The translations under genes were made by a program, and so were the position numbers. Of a stretch of 64,000 nt of DNA, positions 16,304 through 26,463 are shown one piece after another. Location of the stretch: contig JADFXU010000001.1 of the NCBI GenBank assembly GCA_015233365.1, positions 1-64,000 on the forward strand. The letters run 5' to 3'. The notes under the pieces were generated by a model. The model did no database searches and was not told the origin of the DNA. It saw only the letters and a list, made by a program, of their open reading frames with translations. Position 1 is the stretch's first letter; each line of letters starts with the position of its first letter. This stretch comes from Nitrospirota bacterium. GTDB taxonomy: Bacteria; Nitrospirota; Thermodesulfovibrionia; Thermodesulfovibrionales; Dissulfurispiraceae.

Positions 16304-18972
16304 TACGCCCCGCAGCATCTCTTGTATTTCTTGCCGCTGCCGCAGGGGCATGGATCATTTCTTCCAACTTTTTTGTCCTTTCGCAACGGCTGCTTTGCGC
16401 CATCACCGTCTCCCCGGTTATACACTAACTGCTCTTTCTGCGGCCGCTCTCTTATCTCTGTTTCGGCTTCGTGTTTCACCTGGATCCTGAAAAGCCGCTT
16501 GAGGACTTCACTGCTTATTCGGTCGGACATATCGGAAAACAGATTAAATGCCTCTTTCTTGTATTCCACCAGAGGGTCCTTCTGAGCATACCCGCGCAGC
16601 CCTATGCCTTCTTTTAAGTGGTCAATACCGAGAAGGTGGTCTTTCCACTGGGCGTCAATCACCTGGAGCAGAAACATCCTCTCCATATAGCGCATGACCT
16701 CGGGACCGGCTTCCTTTTCCTTGCTGTCATACTGCGCCTTTGCAGCCACGGCAATGCTGTTGCGGAGTTCGTCCGGCCCAAGCGACAGATCAGGCCGGAA
16801 GGTTATCGAAAAAGTCCCGAAGATAGCGTCTTTCAGGCCGTTCTCATCCCACTCATCGCGGCCGGCATTCTCGGGGCAGAAGATAGATACCAGAGAGTCC
16901 ACCTCGTCATCGACCATGTCCAGTATCCTGTCTTTCATGGACTCCCCCTGCAACACCTCAAGCCTGAACGAGTATATTTCCTTTCTCTGTTTGTTCATGA
17001 CATCGTCATATTCGAGCAGGTGCTTTCTTATATCGAAGTTATGCGCCTCGACCCGTTTTTGGGAATTCTCTATTGCCTTGCTCACCATCTTGTTTTCGAT
17101 GGGAATATCTTCTTCCATTTTCAGGAGGTTCATCAGCCCGCTTATCCTGTCCGAACCGAAAATTCTCATGAGATCATCTTCAAGTGACAGGTAAAAACGC
17201 GAGGATCCGGGATCTCCCTGTCTTCCGGACCTTCCCCTGAGCTGGTTGTCGATCCGCCGCGCCTCATGACGTTCTGTCCCTATAATGTGAAGCCCGCCGG
17301 CACTGATAACCTGGCGCTTCTCCTCTTCGCAAGCAGCTCTTGCCTTTTTCAGCGCCTCCCCGAAATCCTCTTCCGTGTAATCAGACTTGCTCTTCAGGAA
17401 TTCCCTCGCAACGCCGTCAGGGGTGCCGCCAAGGACAATATCCGTGCCCCTTCCAGCCATGTTCGTGGCAATGGTCACCGCGCCGACCCGGCCCGCCTGC
17501 GCAACGATTTCCGCTTCCTTCTCATGAAGCTTTGCGTTGAGCACCGAATGTTTAATTCCTTTCTTCTTAAGCAAATTGCTAAGCACTTCCGATTTCTCTA
17601 TCGATGTTGTTCCGACAAGCGCAGGCTGCCCTTTCTTATGGCACTGCTCTATCTCCTGTATCACGGCATCGAATTTGGCCTTATAAGTCTTGTAAATCAC
17701 GTCGGGAAAGTCAGGCCTTATCAGCGGCTGGTTGGTGGGTATAACCACAACTTCCAGGTTATATATCTGGGCAAACTCCGACGCCTCGGTATCGGCCGTG
17801 CCCGTCATGCCGGCCAGCTTGTTGTACATTCTGAAGAAATTCTGGAAGGTAATAGTAGCCAGTGTCTGGTTCTCGCTCGCTATCTTGACACCCTCCTTTG
17901 CCTCAATGGCCTGATGCAGCCCGTCGCTCCACCGCCTTCCGGGCATAATCCTTCCGGTAAATTCGTCGACAATAACCACCTCACCGTCTTTCACCACGTA
18001 CTCGACGTCTCTCTTGAAAAGGTGATGGGCCCTCAGCGCCTGCAACGCGTGATGCACCAGTTCGATATTCGCCGGGTCATAAAGGTTATTGACGCCGAGG
18101 AGCCTTTCGACTTTCGAGTTGCCCGATTCCGTAAGAATGACTGTCTTCAGTTTCTCGTCGATTTTGAAATCATCTTCCGGCTTGAGGCTGGGGACAATAC
18201 GGTTAAGCTTATAATATTTATCTGTAGACTCTTCAGAGGGCCCGGATATGATAAGCGGTGTCCTCGCCTCATCAATTAGAATACTGTCCACCTCGTCCAC
18301 AATTGCGTAGTTCAATTCCCGCTGACAGTAATCCGCAAAATCATATTTCATATTGTCCCTGAGGTAATCGAAGCCGAATTCGTTGTTGGTGCCGTATGTG
18401 ACATCGGCGGCATACGCTTCTTTCCGCTCGCACGGCCTCAGGTTATTGAGCCTCTTGTCCGTCGAAAGATATGCCGGGTCGAAAAGGAAAGAACCTTCGT
18501 TCTGGATGACACCGACGGACAGGCCCAGGGCATGGTAGATGGTCCCCATCCACTGTGCATCTCTTTTTGCAAGATAATCGTTGACGGTGACAACGTGCAC
18601 CCCCTTGCCGTCCAGTGCATTAAGGTAAACAGAGAGCGTGGCCACAAGGGTCTTTCCTTCACCAGTCTTCATTTCTGCAATCTTGCCCTCGTGGAGCACC
18701 ATACCGCCGATAAGCTGCACGTCGAAGTGCCTCATGTTCAGGAAGCGCTTCGACACTTCCCTGACCGTTGCAAACGCCTCATTCAGGATATCATCAAGTG
18801 ATTGGCCGCTCTCCAGGCGGCGTCTGAATTCTCCTGTTTTTTCAGCCAGTTGACTGTCGCTTAATGCGGCCATAGAGGGTTCGAAGGCATTGATTCCATC
18901 CACAAAGGCAAAGAGCCGTTTGATTTCCCTGTCATTCTTTGTTCCAAATATCTTTTTTATAAAATTAACCAT
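16303..18972 (-). CDS. secA: Preprotein translocase ATPase SecA
   Basis: Motor ATPase of Sec protein export, 889 residues, complete. Seen are Walker [15 protein letters not shown] (about residues 98-111), the [19 protein letters not shown] box (about 207-225), [10 protein letters not shown], and the second ATPase domain ending in [12 protein letters not shown]. The C-terminus carries the SEC-C zinc motif [16 protein letters not shown], used for SecB and phospholipid contact. The stop codon overlaps the start of the pyrophosphatase. It is divergent from pilT over a 128-base region. Confidence 0.98.
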   Translation of the reverse strand: MVNFIKKIFGTKNDREIKRLFAFVDGINAFEPSMAALSDSQLAEKTGEFRRRLESGQSLDDILNEAFATVREVSKRFLNMRHFDVQLIGGMVLHEGKIAEMKTGEGKTLVATLSVYLNALDGKGVHVVTVNDYLAKRDAQWMGTIYHALGLSVGVIQNEGSFLFDPAYLSTDKRLNNLRPCERKEAYAADVTYGTNNEFGFDYLRDNMKYDFADYCQRELNYAIVDEVDSILIDEARTPLIISGPSEESTDKYYKLNRIVPSLKPEDDFKIDEKLKTVILTESGNSKVERLLGVNNLYDPANIELVHHALQALRAHHLFKRDVEYVVKDGEVVIVDEFTGRIMPGRRWSDGLHQAIEAKEGVKIASENQTLATITFQNFFRMYNKLAGMTGTADTEASEFAQIYNLEVVVIPTNQPLIRPDFPDVIYKTYKAKFDAVIQEIEQCHKKGQPALVGTTSIEKSEVLSNLLKKKGIKHSVLNAKLHEKEAEIVAQAGRVGAVTIATNMAGRGTDIVLGGTPDGVAREFLKSKSDYTEEDFGEALKKARAACEEEKRQVISAGGLHIIGTERHEARRIDNQLRGRSGRQGDPGSSRFYLSLEDDLMRIFGSDRISGLMNLLKMEEDIPIENKMVSKAIENSQKRVEAHNFDIRKHLLEYDDVMNKQRKEIYSFRLEVLQGESMKDRILDMVDDEVDSLVSIFCPENAGRDEWDENGLKDAIFGTFSITFRPDLSLGPDELRNSIAVAAKAQYDSKEKEAGPEVMRYMERMFLLQVIDAQWKDHLLGIDHLKEGIGLRGYAQKDPLVEYKKEAFNLFSDMSDRISSEVLKRLFRIQVKHEAETEIRERPQKEQLVYNRGDGDGAKQPLRKDKKVGRNDPCPCGSGKKYKRCCGA

Positions 18973-19023
18973 TGTCTTTTATAGTAACAAGAGCATCCGA
19001 TTTCTGCAACCACTTCCACTTTC

Positions 19024-19053
19024 TTGACAAAGCCGGCCTCGGTTTGATATAAG
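19024..19053 (+). promoter_or_regulatory. Sigma-70-type promoter of pilT
   Basis: TTGACA (19024-19029) and TATAAG (19048-19053) are separated by 18 bases. Predicted start near 19060, giving a leader of about 40 bases that contains the ACAGGAG ribosome-binding site of the GTG start at 19101. Confidence 0.65.
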
Positions 19054-19100
19054 TGACCTGAGCACTTCAGTTCATAAATTCCTGATACAGGAGCTACATA

Positions 19101-20174
19101 GTGGCAAAAATCGATGCTTTTTTCAATCTGATGCATAAACAGGGCGCCTCTGACCTGCACCTCGTTTCCGGCTCCCAGCCCATACTCCGCATCCGCGGTG
19201 AAATGCAAAGAGTCGAGTATAAAGTCCTGGAAAATGACGAGCTGAAAGCAATGCTCTATGAGATTGCGCCTGAAGAAAAGGTAAAAGTATTCGAAGAGAC
19301 GGGTGACGTGGATTTCGGCTATGAAATACCATCACTGGCACGATATCGCGCCAATTTTTTCCGCCAGAAATACGGCGTCGGGGCGGTCTTCAGAGAAATC
19401 CCCAGTGATATACTGACCATTGAGCAACTAGGTCTTCCGCCGGTATGCAAAAAGTTTGCGATGTTGCAGAAAGGGCTGGTATTGGTTACAGGCCCTACGG
19501 GAAGCGGAAAATCCACCACGCTGGCGTCAATCATAGACTACGCGAATAAGATGCGGAAAGACCACATTATAACAGTCGAGGACCCCATCGAATTCGTCCA
19601 TAAAAGCCAGGGATGCGTCGTCAACCACCGCGAAATCGGTACCCACACAAAATCGTTTGCCGCTGCCCTCAGAGGTGCGCTGCGCGAAGACCCCGACATC
19701 ATACTTGTCGGCGAGATGAGAGACCTCGAAACAATCCAGCTTGCGCTTGAAGCAGCGTCAACAGGGCATCTTGTTTTCGGCACACTGCACACTACAAGCG
19801 CGCCAAAGACTGTGGACAGGGTCGTTGATGTATTTCCCGCCAACCAGCAGGCCCAGATCCGCACCACGCTTTCGGAGTCATTAAAGGGGGTAGTAGCGCA
19901 AAACCTGTTTAAGCGGATCGATATAAAGAGCCGGTGCGCCGCGCTCGAAATACTGATAGTAACTTATGCTGTCTCCAACCTTATCAGGGAAGCCAAGACC
20001 CACCAGCTTCCGTCAGCCATGCAGACCGGAAGAAAATTCGGCATGCAGACCCTCGACGATGCAATAATGGAACTCCTGCTCAAGAAATGGATAAGCCCTG
20101 AAGACGCATACGATAAATCCATAGATAAACAGAAATTCGCGCAGTACCTGAAGGAACCGCCTCCGGATTTTTAA
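19101..20174 (+). CDS. pilT: Type IV pilus retraction ATPase PilT
   Basis: Hexameric GspE-superfamily ATPase of 357 residues that powers pilus retraction. The N-terminal domain opens with the family-typical QGASDLHLVSGSQPILRIRG; Walker A is GPTGSGKSTT (about residues 131-140), the Asp box DPIEFVHKSQ, Walker B ILVGEMRD, and the His box GHLVFGTLHT. The characteristic PilT C-terminal region AIREG/AGM-like stretch is present as GRKFGMQTLDDAIMELL. The start is GTG with ACAGGAG eight bases upstream and a good promoter. It lies upstream of a second PilT-like ATPase, the usual pilT-pilU arrangement. No pilin genes are in the window. Confidence 0.93.
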   Translation: MAKIDAFFNLMHKQGASDLHLVSGSQPILRIRGEMQRVEYKVLENDELKAMLYEIAPEEKVKVFEETGDVDFGYEIPSLARYRANFFRQKYGVGAVFREIPSDILTIEQLGLPPVCKKFAMLQKGLVLVTGPTGSGKSTTLASIIDYANKMRKDHIITVEDPIEFVHKSQGCVVNHREIGTHTKSFAAALRGALREDPDIILVGEMRDLETIQLALEAASTGHLVFGTLHTTSAPKTVDRVVDVFPANQQAQIRTTLSESLKGVVAQNLFKRIDIKSRCAALEILIVTYAVSNLIREAKTHQLPSAMQTGRKFGMQTLDDAIMELLLKKWISPEDAYDKSIDKQKFAQYLKEPPPDF

Positions 20175-20204
20175 GGCAGGCAAGGATAGAGGCAGACGGG
20201 TTTA

Positions 20205-21386
20205 ATGAGAAAAGCGGAACTTGATTACATTCTTAACGCCATGCTGTACAGCCATCCCAGTGTATCCGACCTTAACTTTACGGTAGGGAGGCCGCCCCAG
20301 GTGGAAGCGGCAGGCCAGATGGCAGCAGTTGCTTTTCCGGGCCTTTCACTGGACAACCTTACTCCCTTTCAGACCGAAGTCCTGGCGATGAACCTCATAA
20401 ACTCGGACCGGCGCCTTATCGAGACGCTCATCAGGGAAGGCTCATGCGACCTCTCTTATGCATTAGCCGAAAAAGCTCGTTTCAGGGTGAATGTATTCTC
20501 TCAGCGCGGCTCGTATTCCATAGTGCTCAGAAGGCTGTCGACCACGATCCCCACAATTGCCGAGCTGAAAGTGCCTGAAGTCCTGGCCCAGATTGCCGGG
20601 GAGAAAAACGGTCTGGTGCTGATAACCGGCGCAACGGGAAGCGGCAAATCAACAACGCTTGCCGCCATTCTGAGGCTGATCAACGAAACAGAGGCCGTGC
20701 ATGTCATAACGCTCGAAGACCCTGTCGAATTTTCTCATCCGCACATAAAGGCCACTTTTAACCAGAGGGAGATGGGGGTCGACTTCGACACCTTTGCCAA
20801 CGGGTTGAGAGCAGCCCTCCGTCAGGCCCCCAAGGTTATCCTGGTCGGTGAAATGAGAGACAGGGAAACTGTTGAGATAGGCCTCTCAGCCGCGGAAACA
20901 GGTCACCTGGTACTCTCGACTCTCCATACGATAGATGCGGGACAGACCATCAACAGGATTGTGGGAATGTTTGATCAGGAGGAGGAGAAACAAGTACGCA
21001 CCCGCCTTGCCGACACTATAAGATGGGTGGTCAGCCAGAGACTCCTTCCCAAAGTAGGCGGCGGCAGGATAGCGGTCGTGGAAATCATGAAGCACAACTT
21101 AAGAGTCAAAGAGTCTGTCGTCAATGGCGAGTCTGAGGGAAAGACATTCTATGAAATCATCGATTCGGGCGAGGCCTACGGTATGCAAACCTTTGATAAG
21201 GCAATTATAAAGCTATACAGGGAAGGGATGATAACAGAAGAAACCGCCATGACATATGCATCAAGAAAACCGGTTGTGGGAAGAGGCATCGATATGATCA
21301 AGAGTTCCAAAGGTGAAAAGACCACTGACATTGAGGGACTGAGACTCGATAAGGATTATGATAAACGGATCAAAAACCCGTTATAG
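20205..21386 (+). CDS. PilT/PilU-like twitching motility ATPase
   Basis: Second GspE-superfamily ATPase, 393 residues, 30 bases after pilT and clearly paralogous. It has SDLNFTVGRPPQVEAAG at the N-terminus, Walker A GATGSGKSTT (about residues 143-152), an Asp box EDPVEFSHP, Walker B ILVGEMRDRET, and a His box GHLVLSTLHTIDAG. It differs from PilT in an extended polar C-terminal tail of about 40 residues. By position it is the PilU-like partner that assists retraction, although PilU identity cannot be separated from a second PilT by motif alone. Confidence 0.82.
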   Translation: MRKAELDYILNAMLYSHPSVSDLNFTVGRPPQVEAAGQMAAVAFPGLSLDNLTPFQTEVLAMNLINSDRRLIETLIREGSCDLSYALAEKARFRVNVFSQRGSYSIVLRRLSTTIPTIAELKVPEVLAQIAGEKNGLVLITGATGSGKSTTLAAILRLINETEAVHVITLEDPVEFSHPHIKATFNQREMGVDFDTFANGLRAALRQAPKVILVGEMRDRETVEIGLSAAETGHLVLSTLHTIDAGQTINRIVGMFDQEEEKQVRTRLADTIRWVVSQRLLPKVGGGRIAVVEIMKHNLRVKESVVNGESEGKTFYEIIDSGEAYGMQTFDKAIIKLYREGMITEETAMTYASRKPVVGRGIDMIKSSKGEKTTDIEGLRLDKDYDKRIKNPL

Positions 21387-21407
21387 CGTTACGGAACATT
21401 AAAAAAT

Positions 21408-21878
21408 ATGGAAACGTATACCCCGGACACTGAAGAATATGAAGAAGAATTGCGAAGCGCACTTATATGCGAGGACAATACCGCATTGAAAAGCAGTGTA
21501 AGCGCAGCGATTGAAGGGCTTAAATACAACGTCGAGTTTGCAGCGGATGCGGAAGATGGATTTCAAAAACTGAAGTTCAACCAGTACGGACTTCTCGTCC
21601 TGGACGAGCGGTTTGGTGGAAGCACCCCGGAAAGCAGCGGAATATATAAACTCCTGTTGACCATGCCCATGTCGACGCGGCGGAACATCTTTTTCGTCCT
21701 GATTGGAAAGAACTTAAAAACAGCCGACAGTATGACCGCTTTTTCAAAAAGCGCAAACCTGGTTGTAAATGAAAAGGACATTGCGAACCTGAAGACAATA
21801 CTCAAAAAAGCCGTTGCCGACAACGATCAGTTTTATAAGGTATTCCGGGAACGCCTTCGAAAAAAAGGGCAACAATAA
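21408..21878 (+). CDS. Receiver-like (CheY-fold) protein, degenerate
   Basis: Protein of 156 residues with a CheY-like layout: an acidic pair in LICEDNTAL (about residues 19-27), a possible phosphorylation aspartate in LLVLDERFGG (about 63-72), and a later strand FFVLIGKN. At the position of the conserved lysine the sequence reads VVNEKD, so the receiver chemistry is probably altered. A charged tail KVFRERLRKKGQQ follows. It comes 22 bases after the PilU-like gene and is likely in the same transcript, suggesting a regulator or adaptor for pilus retraction. No output domain is present. Confidence 0.65.
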   Translation: METYTPDTEEYEEELRSALICEDNTALKSSVSAAIEGLKYNVEFAADAEDGFQKLKFNQYGLLVLDERFGGSTPESSGIYKLLLTMPMSTRRNIFFVLIGKNLKTADSMTAFSKSANLVVNEKDIANLKTILKKAVADNDQFYKVFRERLRKKGQQ

Positions 21879-21929
21879 AGGCAATTAGTTAATAAGTCAT
21901 TTGTCAATTGAGAATCATTATCCGTATAA

Positions 21930-21972
21930 GTCAGTATTTACGTTCACGACGTTTGTAAACGCAAATGCTGAC
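21930..21972. terminator. Stem-loop after the pilT-pilU-receiver group
   Basis: GTCAGTATTTACGTT (21930-21944) pairs with AACGCAAATGCTGAC (21958-21972), with two positions that become G-U pairs in RNA. It sits between the receiver-like gene and the next operon. There is no T-run, so it may be a processing or stability hairpin rather than an intrinsic terminator. Confidence 0.4.
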
Positions 21973-22040
21973 TGTCATTCCCGGCAACTCAGGGACCCTT
22001 TGAATGAGCTTTAAGCCTGTATAGACAAGGAGCATTTTTT

Positions 22041-23597
22041 ATGAATCGGAAATTGCCTTTTTTGGATTTTGATGCCCAGAGTTCAAGCCCGCAGTACCTT
22101 GAGAACCTGGCGACCGGATACTGGTTTTCTGAAGTTCTTTTTACATCAGTTGAAATGGACCTCTTCTCACAACTCGAACCGGATGGGGCTGCTCTTGAAG
22201 ATCTCGCTGCTTCTCTCGACGTAAATCCCGCAGCTCTCTATCGTTTCCTTCACGCCCTCGTCTCAGTGGGGCTCATCACGAGGCACAATGACCGTTATTT
22301 CAATGCCGGGATATCGCATGACTACCTGGTGCCCGGTAAAGAACACTATCAGGGCAACGCTATCTTGTGGAAGAAATATTTACGGACACACTGGGAAGGG
22401 CTGACAGACTGTCTCAAGTCAGGAGGAAGAACCAATTATTCAAATCAGGATGACTCTGTGGTGAGATCCGGGCGAATAAGAAAATATATCAGTGCAATGG
22501 ACTGTATTGCCAGGACCAAAGGGCAAGAGATTCTCAGGTTCTTTGAAGGTCTGTCCATAAAAGGCAACCTCATAGATATTGGTGCCGGTTCAGGCGCCAT
22601 AGCAGCGGCCTTTCTGATGCAGTATCCGGACCTGAGCGGAACTTTCCTGGACCTGCCCGAAGTCCTGGATTATACAAAAATATTCATGAGAGAAAAAGCA
22701 TTCAACAGCAAAGCGCATTACTGCGCCGGCAATATCCTGGAGACATGGCCGGTAAAGATGGGCTCGTTTGATCTGGTTATTCTGTCGAATATCATCCACG
22801 CATATTCAGAAAAGGAGTTGCCTCATATCATTGCGATGGCCGTTAATGCCCTTAATAAAGAAGGCATTCTCCTGATTCACGATTTCTTTTTTGAACATTA
22901 CCCCGAAAAGGCAGCACTAAGTGATCTGAATATGTTCATAAATACTTTCAACGGTAAGGTCTTTTCCGGGGCCGCCATTCAGGAGAGATTGCATGGCCTC
23001 GGCCTCTCCAACACCACGCTGATACCGCTGGAAACAGACACCGCCATAATAGTTGCGTCGGGGAACGCCTCAGCTATCAGATCATTGCATGTCGATCCTG
23101 TGAGCCGTCTCATTTCGAAGACGCAGACAATGGGTTTCAGTAAGGTCCGCCTGCTGAAGACAGAAGACATAACAGTTGCTGAATGGGCAGCCCTGAAATG
23201 CAGGTACGGATGCGATCGTTACGGGAGCCCGAGCTGCCCTCCGAACAGTCCTGAACCGGAGAAGACGAGGTCGATCTTAAAAGAATACAGGCATGCACTG
23301 CTCCTTGAAGGACAGCCTCCCACCAGAGATTTTCAGCAGCGGGTCCTGCAGGTTGAGAAGGAGGCTTTCGTGAGTGGATTCCCCAAAGCCTTCTCTTTCT
23401 GGGCAGGACCCTGTTCTCTTTGTGATCCTTGTGTCGGCGCTGGGGGGAAGTGCAGGAATATTGCCGATGCCAGACCTTCCATGGAAGGCGCAGGCATAGA
23501 TGTGTTTGAGACTGCGAGACTTGCCGGTGCAAGGCTGAGAACATTGAAGAACAAAACGGACTTTATAAAATACTATGGATTAATATTACTGGAGTGA
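22041..23597 (+). CDS. SAM-dependent O-methyltransferase fused to DUF2284 metal-binding domain
   Basis: Fusion of 518 residues. Residues about 15-100 are a winged-helix dimerisation domain of the acetylserotonin/caffeate O-methyltransferase type, followed by a Rossmann methyltransferase domain with LIDIGAGSGAIAAAFL (about 175-190) as SAM-binding glycine loop and SNIIHAYSEKELPHI later. Residues about 365-518 match DUF2284, with clustered cysteines CRYGCDRYGSPSCPP and FWAGPCSLCDPC...CRN, a pattern expected to bind metal or an iron-sulfur cluster. AAGGAG lies 8 bases before the ATG. The stop overlaps a radical SAM gene, so the three genes 22041-26444 likely form one pathway. Confidence 0.82.
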   Translation: MNRKLPFLDFDAQSSSPQYLENLATGYWFSEVLFTSVEMDLFSQLEPDGAALEDLAASLDVNPAALYRFLHALVSVGLITRHNDRYFNAGISHDYLVPGKEHYQGNAILWKKYLRTHWEGLTDCLKSGGRTNYSNQDDSVVRSGRIRKYISAMDCIARTKGQEILRFFEGLSIKGNLIDIGAGSGAIAAAFLMQYPDLSGTFLDLPEVLDYTKIFMREKAFNSKAHYCAGNILETWPVKMGSFDLVILSNIIHAYSEKELPHIIAMAVNALNKEGILLIHDFFFEHYPEKAALSDLNMFINTFNGKVFSGAAIQERLHGLGLSNTTLIPLETDTAIIVASGNASAIRSLHVDPVSRLISKTQTMGFSKVRLLKTEDITVAEWAALKCRYGCDRYGSPSCPPNSPEPEKTRSILKEYRHALLLEGQPPTRDFQQRVLQVEKEAFVSGFPKAFSFWAGPCSLCDPCVGAGGKCRNIADARPSMEGAGIDVFETARLAGARLRTLKNKTDFIKYYGLILLE

Positions 23598-23602
23598 ACA
23601 TA

Positions 23603-24925
23603 ATGCGGGTTCTTTTTGTGCAGTCTCCTTCGGTTGAAGGCAATTGTCAGGAAAAGGTCTATCCACTCGGGATTGTGCTCCTTGCCGGGTGCCTGAAGGA
23701 GACAGGGCATCAGGTGGACATCATCGACATGAATATAGAGACGGACCCCTATGGGGCGCTCAAATCCAGGCTTATGAGCTATAAGCCCGAGGTCGTGGGA
23801 TTGTCATTAAGGAACATTGACCCGCTCGGAAATAAAACTGCTTCCCTTATCCCGCCTTTTCTTGTGACTGTGAGATTGGTGGCTTCTGTCGTGCCCGAAG
23901 CCCGGCTTATTGTCGGAGGCACAGGCTTCTCTCTTTTCCCTGAAAGGTTAATGCAGGAGGCTCCGGAGATCCGCTTTGGCATCGTCGGTGAGGCGGAGAA
24001 TTCGCTGCCGCTTCTCCTTGCATCTCTCGAAAACCCGCCTTCAGTGCCGGGCCTGTGTCTGCGCCGGGGCGGCGAAATACAAGTTCTGAGTCCCTCCGGG
24101 TCCGTTGACATGACATGCTACGCGACGCCTCAAAGAGATTTCCTCGACCCTTCTTTGTTCAGTGGTATTAACAGTTATATGCCTTCCATCGGGATTGAGT
24201 CGAAACGCGGGTGTTCTTTCAACTGTGTTTATTGCGTATATCCGAAAATACAAGGGAAGCGTATACGTTGCCGGTTACCGCGATCAGTAGTTGATGAAAT
24301 GGAACGCGTGAACATAGACTATGGAATTAACAGGTTCCATTTCACTGATCCGATCGTCAACTTTCCTGAGGGCCACCTGGAAGACATATGCAGAGAGATA
24401 CTCGCCAGACGATTGAAGATCAAATGGGATGGGTTCATGAGGGAGGACCACTTTACCGAGAAAAACGCGTCCCTGTACGAAAAGGCGGGGTGTGAATGCT
24501 TTTCTTTCTCGCCTGATGGCCTTTGTCAGGAATCTCTGGATACCCTCGACAAAAGACTGAGTGAGAAGGATGTCATAAATGCTGCCGGCATAGCTGCAAG
24601 GACCGACGTTATGAGCGTATACCACTTCATGGTCAATGTACCGGGAGAGACAAAGCTGACTTGCGAGAGGTCATCGCGGTTTCTGGAAAAAATATATGAT
24701 ATGCATGCCAGTAAAAAGAATCTGGGCACCGTTGTGCTCAATAACATCCGTATTCTGCCCGGGACCCCCATGGAGACACTGGCCAGAGAGGCCGGAGTGA
24801 CAGGGCCTGACACGGACCTTCTCTATCCGACATACTATAACCCGAAGCCGTTTGAGACTTTCCGGTACCGCCTGGAAACGTTGCACCTTTGCAGGAACGT
24901 GTTCATGTGGCAGGGAGTGAGGTAG
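23603..24925 (+). CDS. B12-binding-domain radical SAM protein
   Basis: Protein of 440 residues with the BchE/P-methylase-like layout: an N-terminal cobalamin-binding-like domain (about residues 2-140; PLGIVLLAGCLKETGHQVDIIDM, then VVGLSLRN and IVGGTGFS) and a radical SAM barrel with the cluster motif CSFNCVYC (about 209-216). The classical DxHxxG cobalamin ligand is not obvious, so corrinoid binding is uncertain. The ATG at 23603 has TGGAG at the right distance; a GTG at 23594 would overlap the previous stop. Between the methyltransferase fusion and a second radical SAM gene, it probably acts on the same substrate. Confidence 0.8.
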   Translation: MRVLFVQSPSVEGNCQEKVYPLGIVLLAGCLKETGHQVDIIDMNIETDPYGALKSRLMSYKPEVVGLSLRNIDPLGNKTASLIPPFLVTVRLVASVVPEARLIVGGTGFSLFPERLMQEAPEIRFGIVGEAENSLPLLLASLENPPSVPGLCLRRGGEIQVLSPSGSVDMTCYATPQRDFLDPSLFSGINSYMPSIGIESKRGCSFNCVYCVYPKIQGKRIRCRLPRSVVDEMERVNIDYGINRFHFTDPIVNFPEGHLEDICREILARRLKIKWDGFMREDHFTEKNASLYEKAGCECFSFSPDGLCQESLDTLDKRLSEKDVINAAGIAARTDVMSVYHFMVNVPGETKLTCERSSRFLEKIYDMHASKKNLGTVVLNNIRILPGTPMETLAREAGVTGPDTDLLYPTYYNPKPFETFRYRLETLHLCRNVFMWQGVR

Positions 24926-24929
24926 ACTG

Positions 24930-26444
24930 GTGAAAATAATCTTGCTTGAGCACCCGCGAAGCATAACTCCTGAACGGTGCAACGATATTGCTAATACACC
25001 GCTTTCCTCCTGTCTCATCAGCGGATATGCAGCAGGTATGCTGAAAAAGTGCGGTCATGATGTAGAGATCATTGAAGGATATCTGGACAGACTCACTTAT
25101 GGAGAGATAGAGAACGAAATAAGGTCGATAAAGCCGGACATTCTTGGTGTGCACATGGTCTATCATTGGAGGCAGGACCATGAGCTTTTCGGATTTCTGG
25201 AAAATCTGAAAGACAGGAGACTGGCGTCTACCATAACAGCCTATGGCTTTTATGCCACGATCGCAGCAGATAACATTTTGAAGCAATCCACTGCCGTCGA
25301 TTCCGTGATCAGCGGGGAGACCGAGATGACTTTCCCTGCGCTTGCCGAAGCTGCATCAACAGGGCTATTTACCCCCTTTCTTCCAGGCCTGTCGGTCAGG
25401 TATCAGGAGGGTATCCGGTGCACAAGGCGCAGACCTGTCAAAGATCTCGATGAAATCCCATTCCCCGTCCGCACTGAGGCGCAGTATCGTCTGCCTGAAG
25501 TTAATATCCTCGGGAGCCGGGGCTGCTACGGGCGATGCACGTTCTGTTACATCAACTCATTTTACGGCACCGGGGTCCCATGGCGTGGACGCAGTCCTGA
25601 AAATATAGCATCCGAGATTGCCGCTATCAACGCGGAACGACGTGCCGGGAGGTTCTATTTCACAGACCCGAACTTTTTTGGGCCGGGGCTGAAGGGACAG
25701 GAAAGGGCACTGAAGATTGCCGCTCTTCTGAAGCCCATGAATATTTTTTTCGGCATTGAGGGAAGAGTCAACGACATCCATGACAAAACCATCGGAAGGC
25801 TTGTTGATGCGGGCCTCCGGCATATTCTTGTCGGACTCGAAAGCGGAAGGGACGAATCCCTGAAACGAATGAACAAGATGACCACAGTGGACCAGAACGA
25901 GCAGGCATTGCGCGTTCTCAGGAGACATGGGATAGAGCCGAATGTAGGGTTTATCATGTTTGAACCGGATTCCTCCCTGGAAGATATCCGCATCAATTTC
26001 GAGTTCCTCAAGAGAAACGATCTGCTTGCCAATCTTCCTGTTACAGCGAATGTTCTCTACCATCACCAGATCGTACTGGAAGGGACCGAAGCCTATCATA
26101 TGCTCAAGCGGGAAGGACGGCTCCAGCTTCGGGATTCCTCATACGAAGGCAATACCTGCCTGAAGACCCCTGGAGTTGCCGCTCTTGCAAACATCATGAG
26201 GGGTGTGACCAATGTACTTTTCAGCCGCATGGCCGCTATATGGAGCGGCAAAATTGCCGAGACACCTGACACAAGAAGGCAAAATGCAGAAATTAATCGA
26301 ATCCTCGTCGATACTTTTGAGAATTGTCTATGTCAGCTTGAAGCTGGAGAACAGTTCGATGACAAGCACATACGTATAATGGCGCAGAATGCCGAGAGAG
26401 AGATCAATGGCAGCTTAAATAAATCATATGGATCAGACGATTGA
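24930..26444 (+). CDS. B12-binding-domain radical SAM protein
   Basis: Protein of 504 residues, likely GTG start with GAGGT upstream and only four bases after the preceding gene. The N-terminal Rossmann-like region (about residues 1-140) resembles the cobalamin-binding domain of this class without a clear DxHxxG. The radical SAM motif is CYGRCTFC (about 196-203), preceded by NILGSRG, and followed by RFYFTDPNFFGPG and LVGLESGRDESLKRMNK, both typical. A C-terminal helical extension of about 130 residues is of unknown function. Substrate unknown; with its neighbours it looks like a dedicated small biosynthetic pathway (methylation, oxidation or cyclisation). Confidence 0.8.
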   Translation: MKIILLEHPRSITPERCNDIANTPLSSCLISGYAAGMLKKCGHDVEIIEGYLDRLTYGEIENEIRSIKPDILGVHMVYHWRQDHELFGFLENLKDRRLASTITAYGFYATIAADNILKQSTAVDSVISGETEMTFPALAEAASTGLFTPFLPGLSVRYQEGIRCTRRRPVKDLDEIPFPVRTEAQYRLPEVNILGSRGCYGRCTFCYINSFYGTGVPWRGRSPENIASEIAAINAERRAGRFYFTDPNFFGPGLKGQERALKIAALLKPMNIFFGIEGRVNDIHDKTIGRLVDAGLRHILVGLESGRDESLKRMNKMTTVDQNEQALRVLRRHGIEPNVGFIMFEPDSSLEDIRINFEFLKRNDLLANLPVTANVLYHHQIVLEGTEAYHMLKREGRLQLRDSSYEGNTCLKTPGVAALANIMRGVTNVLFSRMAAIWSGKIAETPDTRRQNAEINRILVDTFENCLCQLEAGEQFDDKHIRIMAQNAEREINGSLNKSYGSDD

Positions 26445-26463
26445 AATGAGATCCTGATAAATA

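Noticed and set aside
17266-18279. 337-codon frame antisense to secA
   Set aside because: A by-product of codon usage in secA; no motif or ribosome-binding site.
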